Positions 23,935 to 35,478 of a DNA stretch of 64,000 bases are shown here, in pieces (position 1 is the stretch's first letter; each line of letters begins with the position of its first letter). Under the pieces are notes generated by a model. The model searched no databases. It had not been told where the DNA came from and saw only the letters and a program-made list of their open reading frames with translations. The translations under genes and the position numbers were made by a program. The DNA comes from Silene conica. Its lineage: Eukaryota > Streptophyta > Magnoliopsida > Caryophyllales > Caryophyllaceae. The stretch covers positions 33,629,068 to 33,693,067 of the forward strand of contig CM055319.2 of assembly GCA_029255685.2 (NCBI GenBank), in the 5' to 3' direction.

Positions 23935-25356
23935 AATGTGGTAGATGACCACCTATCTCGCCTTCAGCTGACTGATGGGGAAGATTCTTTACCTATTGAT
24001 GATTCATTTCCTGATGAGAGTCTATTTATCGTTAATAGTTCAGGTTCTTACCCCCCTCCTTGGTATGCTGATTTTGCTAATTTTGCTGTCACGGGTAAAA
24101 TCCCTCCAGAGTTGTCATGGCAACAAAAGAAGAGATTTATGTTTGACGCAAAACAGTATTTTTGGGATGACCCTTATGTTTTCAAGGAATGCGGAGATGG
24201 ACTTATCCGGAGATGCGTCCCCCAGTGGGAGGTGAAGGACATTCTGGAAGCATCTCACTCTTCTGCATATGGTGGTCACCACGGTCCATCCAGGACCGTG
24301 GCCAAGGTATTACAGTCTGCTTTTTATTGGCCTACTTTGCATGCTGACTGTAGGAATTTTGTAGGTAGTTGTGATGCTTGTCAAAGAACTGGGAATGTCT
24401 CAAAAAGACATGAGATGCCACAGGTTGGTATTTTAGAGGTAGAGATTTTTTATGTTTGGGGCATTGACTATCAAGGACCTTTTCCCAGTAGTCAAGGTAA
24501 CAAGTATATTCTTGTAGCTGTTGATTATGTTTCTAAGTGGGTTGAAGCTATTGCTACTCCCCATTGTGATGCGAAAGCTGTTATTAAAATGTTTAAGAAA
24601 ATCATATTTCCCCGTTTTGGTGTCCCTAGGGTTGTCATTAGTGATGGAGGTATGTATTTTAAAGAGAAACAATTAGGTGACTTGCTAAATAAATTCGGTG
24701 TCCAACATCGTAGGGGTCTAGCATATCACCCTCAGACTAGTGGTCAAGTTGAGATCTCTAATAGAGAACTCAAGGAGACCCTAGCCAAAGTTGTTTCTAA
24801 ATCTAGGAAAGATTGGAGCCTAAAACTTGATGATGTTTTATGGGCCTATAGAACTGCGTTCAAAACCCCGATCGGAATGTCACCATTCCGGTTGATTTAT
24901 GGTAAGACTTGTCATTTACCAGTAGAGGTAGAACGCAAGTCTTGGTGGGCTATTTGTGATCTTAATTTAGACCCTAACCTTTCCCGTGAGAAACGTTTGT
25001 TGCAGCTCAACGAGTTAGAGGAATTCAGGTTGTTAGCCTATGACAATGCCAGAATCTACAAAGAGAAAACAAAGCGCTGCCATGACAAGAGAATCATTAG
25101 GCGTGATTTTCAGGTAGGTGATAAGGTGTTGCCTTTTAATGCTCGTATTCGTCTTTTTCCTGGTAAGCTGAAATCCAGGTGGAGCGGACCTTACACTATC
25201 ACAGCTGTCTCAAAGTATGGGTCAATTGAGCTAGAAACCTCATCCGGTGAGAGGTTTAAAGTTAATGGCCAATATGTGAAGCACTTCCGTGGGGAGAACG
25301 AATTCATTGGTAAGGTTGAAGTTTCTTACTTTGACCCTTTTTCGGATGCTTCATGA
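23935..25356 (+). pseudogene. Athila-like integrase
   Basis: About 470 residues. The N-terminal HHCC zinc domain (H-x3/4-H ... CDACQR) lies near residues 105-150. The catalytic core has D in WGIDYQGP, D in VISDGG and E in [10 protein letters not shown], so the DDE triad is intact. The C-terminal GPF/Y-like module ([12 protein letters not shown] ... [10 protein letters not shown]) has no chromodomain, as expected for Athila. The frame stays open to 25356. It is the best preserved part of the element. Confidence 0.93.
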
Positions 25357-26407
25357 TAGGTAAAAAGGTCGTGAGGGATCCCTTAAACCAGCACTAAACG
25401 GGAGGCAATTCGTGTTACAGCTTAATTTTATGTTTCTGTAATTTTGGTGCACTTTTTCTGTCGTGTTTTTAAGCTTTTTGATGGAATTTTGAGCTTCTGC
25501 AGGAAAAATAAGACGAATTGTCAGATACGTAGGTCGACCGACCCACTAGTGAGGTCGACCGACCTCCTGACAGCAATAAATGGTTTCTGACAGAGCAGGT
25601 ACGCAGGAGAGAGGTCGACCGACCCATACATGAGGTCGACCGACCTCGAGGCAGTGGTCCGGGTTTTCGAGTAAGGGGTCTTAAGTCTATTTTTGTTTGA
25701 AAACAAACTATTTCCTCACACTTTCTAAACATCCCCCTCTCTCTTAAAAAACCCTAACCACCTCCCTCCTTCATCTTTCACTCATTTTTCTTGCTTTCTC
25801 TCATCTTCCCACAAAAGGTATGTTTTCTTTAGTTCTTTCTTCTTCTTTTTTCGTTCCATAGTCTCTTATTTCCATTTTTAGGTAGTTTTTGTTTGTATTT
25901 TTCAGTTTATTTTTTGTTCCTAGAGTTGTTTTTTTTTTTTTTATGTTTGTGTTTCTCTTTTGTTTTTCCCTCTTCTTTTAGCTTCTATAGTTTCAGATCT
26001 GTAATTTTGTGTGGTTTTGTGCTGTTAGGGTTAGTTTGAATCTCCCCTAATTTTTCTATGCTTAATTTCTGCCGAGATTTGGAACCGCGCGTAAATTCTG
26101 TGATAACCTTCGATCGACCGACTTGAAATAAGGGTCGGCCGACCAAACTGCAAATTTCCAGAAAATCGATTTTTCGTTTGGTCGGTCGGTCGACCTAGGT
26201 ATCAGGTCGGTCGACCTAAGTACTGTTACAAGAAGTTTTATAATACTGGCAGATGGTCGGTCGACCTCAAGGTGAGGTCGGTCGACCTTGTTACTGTTAC
26301 AGCGACTTCTGTTTCGCAACTTTGCTTTCTTATTTTGATATTTAACTGTCCTAATGTTGCAAAAGCTTAAGTATTGAGAACAATTTTTGTAATTTTGCAG
26401 ATTCATA
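25357..26407 (+). other. Athila pol-to-ORF spacer with five module pairs
   Basis: About 1.05 kb without a coding frame. Pairs of the 12-bp motif start at 25532/25553 and 25613/25634 (GGTCGACCGACC), and at 26112/26133, 26184/26205 and 26255/26276 (mostly the reverse-complement form GGTCGGTCGACC). All pairs are 21 bp apart. A T- and C-rich stretch (25735-26000) separates the two orientation groups. It may be an intron or subgenomic promoter for the following ORF; no evidence decides. Confidence 0.8.
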
Positions 26408-27831
26408 ATGTCTAGCCGAGAACAAGGAGGAAAACGGTCTCGCACTTCCGGAGCAAGCACCTCCCGAGGCCGTGCTAGTGGGTCTGGGGGATTGACGGCT
26501 CTTGACACGGATAGTCTACCAAACTATCCGCAAGTCATCTTTCAGACTCCAGCGCAAAAAGCCCGGTTCTTCCACCTTTCCACCTTTTGCGCTGTGGTGG
26601 TTACCCGGTTCCTTTGCGTACCAGGCTTGCTAGCCTTGGGTTGTCATGATGATGTGGTGTCCTTGCTCAACGGGACGGGTTTTTCGGGACTCGTCACGAT
26701 GGATGAGTTCACCTATCCTCTTCTCACTCTTGAGTTCTTTTCCTCTTTTATTTTCAATGCTCAAGCTTATGATCCCGGCTATGATAATAAATGCATATCT
26801 TTTCGATTGTTTAATGTTACACATTCCTTAACTTTAAATGAATTTGCTGAGTATTTAGGCTTATCTTCTACGGGTCGTACGGGTGACTCTTCCGAGTTGT
26901 ACACTGTCATATGGTCCTGTCTTTCTGATTCCAGCGAAGGGAAGAAGAAGACCAGTACCATCCACCTACCGCCCCCCGTTATTATTTGCGTCTTTTGGCC
27001 AACACTGTTTTTGGCCGTAAAGAGTCTCAAAATGTTAAAAACATTGAGCTCTCTATTTTGTCTGGCTACCTTAATGTCAGACGTACGGGTTAGCAGTTTT
27101 TTAACACTGCTTATTTGGTCGCTTCTCACTTTGTGGCGGTGGGCGAGGGAACTTCTTTGACTACTATTATTTGTGGTGGGCTAGTCACTCGATTAGCCCG
27201 CTCACTTGTTTTTCAGTTCCCCCGCTTTGAGGATGCGCTTCACCCTCTCTCCCGGTACATGGACATGGCTTATGTCAAGTCCGTGCATTGGGTGGATAGG
27301 AAGGATTACTGGAAGGTTGATACCTACCTCAGTGATCGCATCCCCATCACCACGACTCCCCCTATGCTACCCCTTGATACTTTTCATGGGGAGCCGCGAC
27401 CACTCCTTCCGTCTTACCTCCTCCCGCTTAGGGGAGGCACCGCTAGAGGCCATAGGGTCCCTGCCTCTGGTGCCCACTTTGCTGCACCTGGGACGGGGTA
27501 CCCCACTGATTTTACTGCTCCTCCTAATGTTGGTATTCCTCCCGTTGCTGATAGCAGATCTCTCTCGCACATGATGGCGAACCTTTGCAGGCAGTTCAAC
27601 CAAAAACAGTTGAACGATAGTCTCTACCAGTACCCGGGCTACTCGGAGTATGTTACTTAGGGTAGGCTCCCCACTGGCCCATGGACTCACCCCACCTGGT
27701 ACACACCTCAGGCGGGCGGTCAAGGGTACGGGGAAGCTTCGGGATCCGCCTCGTCAGCAGGCTTAGGGTTTGATGATGAAGAAGAGGAGGGAGAGGAGCA
27801 GAGTGGGTCGGAATATGACCCAGAGGATTAG
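26408..27831 (+). pseudogene. Athila-type extra ORF downstream of pol (ATHILA ORF-1 family, 'env-like' position)
   Basis: It starts at ATG 26408 with a basic Ser/Arg-rich N-terminus. It shows blocks typical of the Athila ORF: RFFHLSTF, YPLLTLEFFSS, SFRLFNVTHSLTLNEFAEYLGL and, after a frameshift near 26930-26960, a YYLRLLANTVFGRKE-like block, then FVAVGEGTSL. A TAG at about 27091 and another at 27658-27660 break the second frame, which otherwise runs to an acidic tail (DDEEEEGEE) and stops at 27829-27831. I see no convincing signal peptide or transmembrane segment, so a true envelope role is not supported. Confidence 0.8.
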
Positions 27832-29555
27832 TGACGAGCCCAAACCTCCCCTCTTCGATGTTCGGTTTGGGGAGGTTCCTCCATGTTGTAAGTAACTTTT
27901 CTTTTTCTTTTTCTTAGATTTTTAGTTTTTCTTTTCTTCTCCTTTAGCCTCTTTCTGCAGGCTTAGTCTTTTTCCTTTTCCTTCTTTTATTTGCTTTCGC
28001 CTATCCCCACCCCCATGTTGTGGATATATGCTGATGAGCACAATGGGGGCATTATGCGTTTTGGTTTGGGGAGGGTATATGCATCCTTCTGTTAAGTCTG
28101 CATTTTTTTTTGTGTCTTTTGTCTTTTCACTTTTGTTGCATTTACATTTGTATTTCATCTTTTTGTGTCGCACGTTTACTGCATGTCAGTTACTTTTTCT
28201 CCTTTCAGTTTGCATACATACCAAAAATTTAAAAAAAATGCACGTTTCCTTTAGCATATAGGTCGAGTCGGAACGGATTATGATATTTATGCCTCACATG
28301 TCGTCTAATGCCTTGCCTTGCATTTTCAAAAAAAAAATTCAAACTAGTCTTTTGCATTGTCTACGAGTTTTTGTTGATTTTATGCTAAATTATAAGACTT
28401 GACTCTCTTCTTGGGAAGCTACTACATACTCTAAGGTTTAGAGCTTAATAAATCGGTGACAGTCATGACCGATTTCATGTAGGATTGAGAGTAGTTTCTC
28501 CTCTTGAGGCATGTCACATTAACTTGCATAAGCATGAATTTTGTCTACTTAATACCTATATGCATTCGGGTTTGTGGTTTGTTGACACATGTGGAAGAGG
28601 TTTGCTTTTCTTATTTTACCCATAACCCTCACATAATAAAAATGCCTTTTTATCCCATATAGTACATTTCTAAAAATTGCCTACCCTAGCCGAGCTAGTA
28701 ACATAGTATATTGGGACTGTTATGAGTATATTTTGGTTTTTGTGCCTCATTGAAAAATTAATATTTTGTGGGAATGGTGAAAAAGAGAAGAGAAAAGAAA
28801 GTGAAAAGAGAAAAAGCAAAATCTATGAGTTTAGAAAAAAGGAAAAAGAAAATAAGGAACTCAATGAAAAAAAATGAAAAAAAAAACGGAACCACCTGTT
28901 TTCAAGGGTGGTCGGCCGACTGCCACACCTGGTCGGTCGACCACGACCATTGAACATGGATGTTACTCTAGAAAAGAAAGAAAAAAAAAAGGAGTTGTGA
29001 AAATTCGCTCACAATTTTGAGCATTGGCTTGTTTTGTAGAAAGAATTAGAAGTGATTTTTATAGTATGGTTTGATAGTTGTTAGCTCGGTTTAACCTCTC
29101 TTTCCATAATTTGCTTAGACCTTTCTTACCTTTAGCCTCACAATCCCAAATTACCTCGGCATGTGTCATGGTCATTTAAGTGTTTGAATGCATATGTACG
29201 GTTGTAGAGACTTTGTTCATGTTAGATTGCAGGCATGTTTTCATGGGTCGTAGATAGGTGAGAGTCTTTATTCTTATTTATCTTCTTATCTTTCACATAT
29301 ATTTAACCGTTTGTTTCATGAGTGTCTCGAGCGTACCGCGAGAGTCCATTTAGAATGAGTCTTGCAAAGTTGAAAGTTTAGCATTTTATTCCAACATGTC
29401 TAATTCGTTTTGCTCTTGGCAACATGTTTGAGTTTCTTTGGAAGTTGCATTAAAATGGTTGGGCATAGCGTCATGTTTGGTTCTAAGTAAAAAGTCCGTT
29501 TCAATTAGAAGTTTTTCTTTTCTTTTGAGTCTTAGTGCTTACTTGAGGACAAGCA
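27832..29555 (+). other. Athila 3' non-coding region
   Basis: About 1.7 kb without a frame. It contains two PPT-like words (GGTTTGGGGAGG near 27868 and GGTTTGGGGAGGG near 28061), a long purine-rich block (28768-28890) and one module pair at 28910/28931 (GGTCGGCCGACT and GGTCGGTCGACC, 21 bp apart). Long 3' spacers are common in Athila elements. Confidence 0.75.
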
Positions 29556-29574
29556 AGGTTTGGTTTGGGGAGTT
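29556..29574 (+). other. Athila polypurine tract region
   Basis: AGGTTTGGTTTGGGGAGTT directly precedes the 3' LTR, after the 'cttgaggacaagcaa' word common before Athila PPTs. Confidence 0.7.
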
Positions 29575-30825
29575 TGATACGTGCCTATATTACGCATTTT
29601 ATTTATACTTTCGGCACGTATTTATTTGTATTTTCGTGACTTTTAGTTGTTATTTCTCCCGAAACGGTTTACTTTGGCATTTCTATGTTTTAAATGTAGG
29701 AATATGCGGAAGTGGGCAAAACCGAACTTTAACCGTCCTCCGGAAGCTATTTTTTTTAAGTGTTCACGCGAAGCAAGAATCCGGATTCTTAGCCAAGTGG
29801 TGCATACGAGCCAATTTAAAGCTGGAACGTACAGGAATCGGTCGACCCACCTACCCAACAGGTCGACCGACCAGCGCGCAACTCCAGAAACTCTCGAGAA
29901 CAACACTATAGGTCGACCGACCTACTTAAGCGGTCGACCGACCTGGCGACAGATTCCGCGATTTTTAATTCGGCTTTTATTCTTTTAACCTTGTAATTAG
30001 GAGTCTATTTAAGGACGCCTAAACTTCAGAATTAGGTTAAGCAGTCCAGTTTAGAGAAAAACTCCATAGTTAGAGAGAAGATTTCCCAAGTTTTCATCTT
30101 TGTTCTTAGATTTCCAATTAAATTGTAAGTTTGATACAATTAATCTTTCCTTGTTCATTAACTTTGTTGTTCATCTTATTATTGTTATTCAATCCATGTT
30201 TCCTTCTTTATTATCATCTTCAATTATGTTTATTTCTTTGATGTTCTTCAATTTTGTTAGTATGAGTTTTGAGATTAAGAGTATGCATAGCTAATTATTG
30301 TGATTAGGAATTAGGGGAACCATGGCCAAGACTTGATTTTGATAGTTTTATGATTAAATTACCAATCCCCCATTGTTGTTGGTGAACTAATTCGTTAAGA
30401 TTGAAAGATTGTTAGGATTAGTTTAACAACAACTTTGGGATTGCCCTATGAAGGAAAGTTTAGTTCTTTTCTAGGAACCCTAATACCGTAAGGATTGGGT
30501 AGAATATTGACCTAAAGGTTTATTCTTTGTTCCTTGGGATTGTGTTATTTGGTTATTTTACCCTTTATTGACTTGCCCTAGCCATGGGGAACCGAAGTTC
30601 CTAATCTCCTTTTCATCCTATTTTAGTTTGCTTGATATTTTGCTATCTTAGTTATTAGTCCCAATCATAAATCAACCCCCCTTTTTTGGTTACTTTCAAT
30701 AGACTTTAAATTCACAAACATAATTAACCTTGTCTCTCTATGGTTCGACCCTTGACTTATCCTATCTAGTTTAAGCTGAGGTTTTTATAAATCTTATCTT
30801 TGGCACCCCTCAACGACGGGTGTCA
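29575..30825 (+). repeat. Athila-like 3' LTR
   Basis: A 1251-bp partner of 18750-19998. The module pairs recur at 29840/29861 and 29911/29932, and the TATA-like box at 30005-30014. Confidence 0.96.
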
Positions 30826-30834
30826 GTTATTTTC

Positions 30835-30955
30835 CTCGATCGAGAGGTTTTGATTCTTAAAGTCCTCGATCGAGAGGTTTTGGTTCCAAAAGTGCTCGAT
30901 CGAGAGCTTTTCATAACTATTCATCTCGATCGAGAGATTTTTCTTCTCGATCGAG
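30835..30955 (+). repeat. CTCGATCGAG motifs 4-8 of S2
   Basis: Perfect 10-bp palindromes start at 30835, 30865, 30895, 30925 and 30946 (spacings 30, 30, 30 and 21). With the Athila element and one TSD removed, motif 3 (18733) and motif 4 are 21 bp apart. Confidence 0.96.
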
Positions 30956-31010
30956 AGCCTTGTCAGGCGTCTCTTCAGTTTCCCGAGAGTTAATGACAGT
31001 TTCTTTTGTG

Positions 31011-31020
31011 TCCTATATAA
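31011..31020 (+). promoter_or_regulatory. TATA box of S2 LTR
   Basis: TCCTATATAA lies 56-59 bp after the last CTCGATCGAG motif, the same arrangement as in the Athila LTR. Confidence 0.6.
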
Positions 31021-32235
31021 GAACTCGTTTGTAAGTTCTTTTAGGTTATCTTTTCTTTTACAAAACTCATTTTTTTACTCTCAGCCGTCACTTTTCTGTT
31101 CAATAAAACTACTTTTTAGTTTAGTGTTCTTCCTCTTCAAACTCAAGGATTGTATTGTTCTTACTCTTAAGCCGGATTCTTTTGATTGTAATCTTTCTCT
31201 CATAATCTTTTTCTTACTGTTATTACTATTTTTAATTCGTATTAACTGTCTTATTTCTCTTTCGTTTGCTTTGTTCCGCGCGTTTCGTCCTCTGTTTTTA
31301 TGCTTGTTTTCTCTTTCGTTTTCGTTCATGTTTCTCGTTTGTTAGCCTGGATTCTGTTGTTGTTTTTCCCCTTCCCTTATCATCTCTGCTCTTATCTAAT
31401 TTTATCACATAATTATTCTGCTTATACTCATTAGTTAGCATCGGTTTTCGTGTACTATTTCACGCCCCTGTTTCTGTCTTATAGTCTCGGAAATTATGAC
31501 CTCTTGCTTGTTTGTTTTCGGTACAGCCCCCTCTCCTTTACTAATTTACCATTCTGATTTTGTCCCATTTTTTTTTACCATGTCAATTGTTAACATGATT
31601 AGCGTATTTGATATTGTTTATAATTACGTTATGAGTAGCTAACTTGTTAACATGTTGGGATGAGGGAAACTGTGTCTTATGCATGATAGGTTATAACCGG
31701 GTTGGGTAGTTTTGCGGTAGGAATTATCGTTAAGCAATATAATTGTGTTTGGTTGAATGAGTATACGCAGGAGACCATTCGTTTAGTTAAATCCCGACCT
31801 AGACCGGAAGGTTGGAAGGGTAAGACTTGCTTAATAATAATAACTAGTTTTTGTGAGGGCGGAAGTCAAGTAAAAATGACCTTAGGGCGACTTAAGACCG
31901 GAAGGTATAGTCGGGTTAGAGACGTGACTTTAATAATCTAGCCCTTCCTACCAATAATCTGACCAACCTAGTTTATACCGATAATGCTAACGACACAGTG
32001 ATCCGAAATCCTAGCATATTCCTCTTTTCTGAATTTATTTTTATATCTTTATCGTTTCTTTCCGTAGTTTAGATAAAACAATTTCAAACCCCCGTTTTTG
32101 TGACATTCAGACGGACCAATTTAAACAGATATTTAGCAATTTTGCCTCCCTGTGGAGATCGACCCTACTTACCGCTGACTTCTGTCAGTAGTACTAGGTT
32201 TTTATTTTTGGTACTGAAACGACGGTATCATGTAT

Positions 32236-32694
32236 TGTTCATCTACTTATTTGTTTATGCCTTAATATTTCGCATAGTTGTTAATTGTTTTACATGTGTG
32301 CTCATGTATTTGTTTGTGGTCCTTAACGTTTCATATTGTTACTTAATGTATTGAATGTATCATTCATCTACTTGTTTGATTATGCGTTAACCTTCGTATA
32401 ATTATTATTTGTGTTATTTGTTTTGTTCATGCAATTGTGCATTTAAATATCGAGGTTTTGCATCGTTATTAATTGTATTGCATGTTTGTTTATATATTTG
32501 TTTGTTTATGTCTTAATGTTCATCGTTATTAATTTTATCAAATCTAAAGTTTATATATTGGGTTGTTTATGACTTGATGTTACGCCCGTCATTTATTGTA
32601 CAAAAATGTGTTGTTCATGTATAACTTTTTCAAGCATGCTTTATCGATTTTTAAAGGTGGTCAATTTTGTACATATCCTTTGCGTGTTACGTGT
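32236..32694 (+). repeat. L2 leader with degenerate tandem repeats
   Basis: About six diverged copies of a 60-75 bp unit (a word like TTAATATTTC/G-CAT-GTTATTAATTG-CATG, then TTGTTCAT-TACTTGTTTG-TTATG). The first copy lies before S2 at about 18190-18228, so S2 inserted inside the array. Confidence 0.6.
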
Positions 32695-33409
32695 TACGTT
32701 ATGACACCTCGCGATATAGCATAAAAATAAACAAGTAATTCGCAGCGGAAATACGATACTTTTACAAACTTTTCGACATTTTTATTAAAACTTTTCGCGG
32801 AATATCAAAACAACAAGCGGAAGACTAAAAGTAATAAGAAAGTATACATTTTTCACGAATACATAAATAAACGAGGGATAAGGTATCACACAATAACAAC
32901 ATGAATTAAATATCAACTAAGCGTAAGGGTAATTGTCGAATGATCAACAATGCTCGCTAGCCACACGTCTTCCCCAATCAGCACCAACCTACATTCATGA
33001 AACATGAACGCCACAGTCAGTGGGGAGTAACTCAGGGTTCTCCCAGTCAGTTTACGTCAGAAAACATGTAAACGATAATACAAAACATCTTATACATATA
33101 GACATGTATATAATTTCAGAAACAATCATATATGCATTTCCAAACATAATCAACATGATCAATGCATGAGCGATATACCAAAACATGTGAGAAAGACATG
33201 AATCAACATGTGAAACATAATTAAAGCCAACAAGTGAGATGATATCGAAATCAAGTAGACATCCAAATGATCGACTCAGAGGCCAAAAAGTAGGTGGCAT
33301 GTCCAATCATCAAAATCAAGTAAACATCCAAGTGATCGACTCAGAGGCCAACAACTAGGTGGCATGTCCAATCACGCATACAACAAGAAACCAAGAATAG
33401 AATGAACGC

Positions 33410-33590
33410 CATCAGAGCGCATACGCACGACCTCTGACAAATGGAGCGCTTAGGCACGACCTCCAACCGGAGCGCTTAGGCACGACCTCCAACGACGGGA
33501 GCGCTTAGGCACGACCTCCAACTACCGGAGCGCTTAGACACGACCTCCAACGATGGGAGCGCTTAGGCACGACCTCCGTAACTATGTATA
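33410..33590 (-). repeat. Tandem repeats in S3 (GCGCTTAGGCACGACCTCC)
   Basis: About six copies of a 26-30 bp unit with variable 5-8 bp linkers, near the 3' end of the LTR in element sense. Confidence 0.9.
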
Positions 33591-34014
33591 GCATCTAACC
33601 ACTGCCTATATGCCTAAGACCTGTTCAGACCTCTCGATGTAATAACCTACACTGAACGACACATGGCGACCGGAGCGCTGAAATGCACGACCTCCGACCA
33701 ATCCCGAACATAGCTAAAATCCCATTCCATGGGTGGCATTAGTTTATTACAGTGATACACAAATCGTACCACCGCTATTCACATGTCAAGGCAACATAAC
33801 CGTCGCCAACACAATTTTAGGATGACATAACCGTCACCTACACAGGCTTAGGATAACATAACCGTTAACCCACTCATTTAAACATATATGAGCCAATAAA
33901 AGATCAATAATAAAACACTTATATCCGTTCCATGCCGAAAGAGAACACACGGGATTGAATAATGAAACAAAAGTTCTAAACGCATTTCACATTACAGTTG
34001 TCCTCTGTCGTACA

Positions 34015-34662
34015 ATTCATAATTAAATCAAATAAAATCGAAATGATACAAGGCCAACTGGGTTGGATTAATAAGACTTTCATCTACAATATTCATCAAA
34101 TAACCATTTTCAAAAGACGGACTTAACAGGGGTTTATAATCTGATCTTTACAGTATGTCATAAATCGTCGCATTAAAAGTATTGCTTCATAAAACGGGTT
34201 TAACAAAACATTTTAGGGCAAAGTAAACTCCTAAAATCAACTAAACTCTTTAAAGGTTAATTACTGATTAATAAAACATATGTCTTAAAACATAAGTCTT
34301 AAAAGCATAAGTCATGTTTATATTCTGATTAATAAAACATAAGTCTTAAACGGAACTGATTAATAAAACATAAGTCATGTTTATATCCATACGGGAGAAG
34401 AATAAACGGAACTGATTAATAAAACATAAGTCTTAAAAGCGTTTTACATTTCAGCTGTCCCCTGCCGTAAAATTCATAATTAATTCAAATAAAATAGAAA
34501 TGATACAAGGCCAATTGGGTCGGATTAATAAGACTTTTAGCTACAATATTAATCCAATAATCATTTCCAAAATATAAACTTAACAGGGGTTTATATTTTG
34601 ATCTTTTCAGTATGTCAGAAATCATCGCATTAAAAGTATTGCTTCATAAAACGGGTTTTACA
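34015..34662 (-). repeat. Diverged 190-bp direct repeat in S3
   Basis: 34015-34204 and 34471-34662 align along their length (shared blocks GATACAAGGCCAA and AGTATTGCTTCATAAAACGG). Between them are several copies of GATTAATAAAACATAAGTC. Confidence 0.8.
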
Positions 34663-35478
34663 TAGACGATAAGTCGAGTAACCCATCACCGTTACCTTAT
34701 TGCTCTTCAATAGGCATGATTTTGACTCAAAGCCACTCCGGTTTGAACAACCGAACTAGCTACACATAAATAAACGAGGTTAGCTAAGAGAATCATGCCT
34801 TAAAAGCCACGACCAGAGTATATTAAGGAAGAAAATTGATAATTTTATTACCTAGAAATATGGAGGGCGAGGAGAGGAAGAGATAGGCGCGAAAATCGTC
34901 GAAAACCGATAAGAAACGAAGATTTTACGATCGTTTTACGGTGAGGTGCACAACAATGGTGTTCTTTGTGTTTTGGGTGTTCTTATGTGAAAAAAAAGTA
35001 AGTAAAGGAATGAAGAAGAAGGAAGGAAGTAGAAGGAATGAACTTGGGCAGCAAGGCAAAGTTGTATAATTAGTCAAGTGTCCCTAAGGACATGTGGAAA
35101 AGAGTAAAGAGTAAGCAACGAGCGAGTGTCTCATTTGCGGATGGTCCGTGACAGCCTTTCGTATTTTTGGCATAATTTCCTCCACAGAACTCGGTTTGAG
35201 GTGTTTTTGGTGGCATTGGAAAGCTAAGAGAAAGAGCTAAAAACTTTTATTTTATGAGCAAAAGCTAGATATGCCTTTAAAATATTTTAAAATTAGCAAC
35301 AAGGACAAAGTAGCTTTTCACAGATTTAAGAAGTATAACTTTAAGACGGACATATTAATATCATTGTCAAAAACGATAGATTTTAGATGGAATTTTATTT
35401 ATTGTGGCACATTCTTATTATTAAAATAAGATTTTAATAATATATAAAGACTTTGAAATTACGGGGTGTTACATACGT

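Larger units (their letters stand above)
18750..30825 (+). mobile_element. Athila-like Ty3/gypsy element, structurally complete, 12,076 bp
   Basis: LTRs 18750-19998 and 29575-30825 differ at about 2% of positions by eye. The TSD GTTAT is perfect (18745-18749 and 30826-30830). Order: LTR, Asp-tRNA primer site, gag, protease, RT, RNase H, integrase, a spacer, an extra Athila ORF, a long 3' non-coding region, PPT, LTR. The Asp-type primer site, the extra ORF after pol and the 'ttgaggacaagcaa' PPT approach are marks of the Athila lineage. The coding frames carry stops and frameshifts, so the copy is not autonomous. Confidence 0.95.
18229..32230 (+). mobile_element. S2: gypsy-type solo LTR, split by the Athila-like element
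   Basis: TG at 18229 and CA at 32230, flanked by a perfect TSD TGTAT (18224-18228 and 32231-32235). Without the Athila insertion the LTR is about 1.92 kb. Its start (TGATGTGTGCATTTTATA) and end (ACGACGGTATCA) resemble in style the Athila LTR here (TGATACGTGCC ... ACGACGGGTGTCA), so I infer an Athila/Tat-type relative. It carries eight CTCGATCGAG motifs upstream of a TATA box. The stretch 31030-32230 has no coding feature. Confidence 0.88.
32700..35473 (-). mobile_element. S3: solo LTR, 2774 bp
   Basis: On the minus strand it begins TGTAACACCCCG (35473). The TSD TACGT flanks it (32695-32699 and 35474-35478). The far end reads GGTGTCATA, so the canonical CA terminus is TA. No primer site or coding sequence is present. 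Family unknown; the terminal sequence groups it with the TGTAACACC-type (chromovirus-like) LTRs of this window. Confidence 0.8.

Noticed and set aside
26408-27831. Calling the extra Athila ORF a functional envelope gene
   Set aside because: No convincing signal peptide, fusion or membrane-anchor segments; its position alone is env-like and the frame is broken.
31702-31941. A 79-residue frame in S2
   Set aside because: It lies inside a solo LTR, has no homologous domain that I recognise and no second copy to test.
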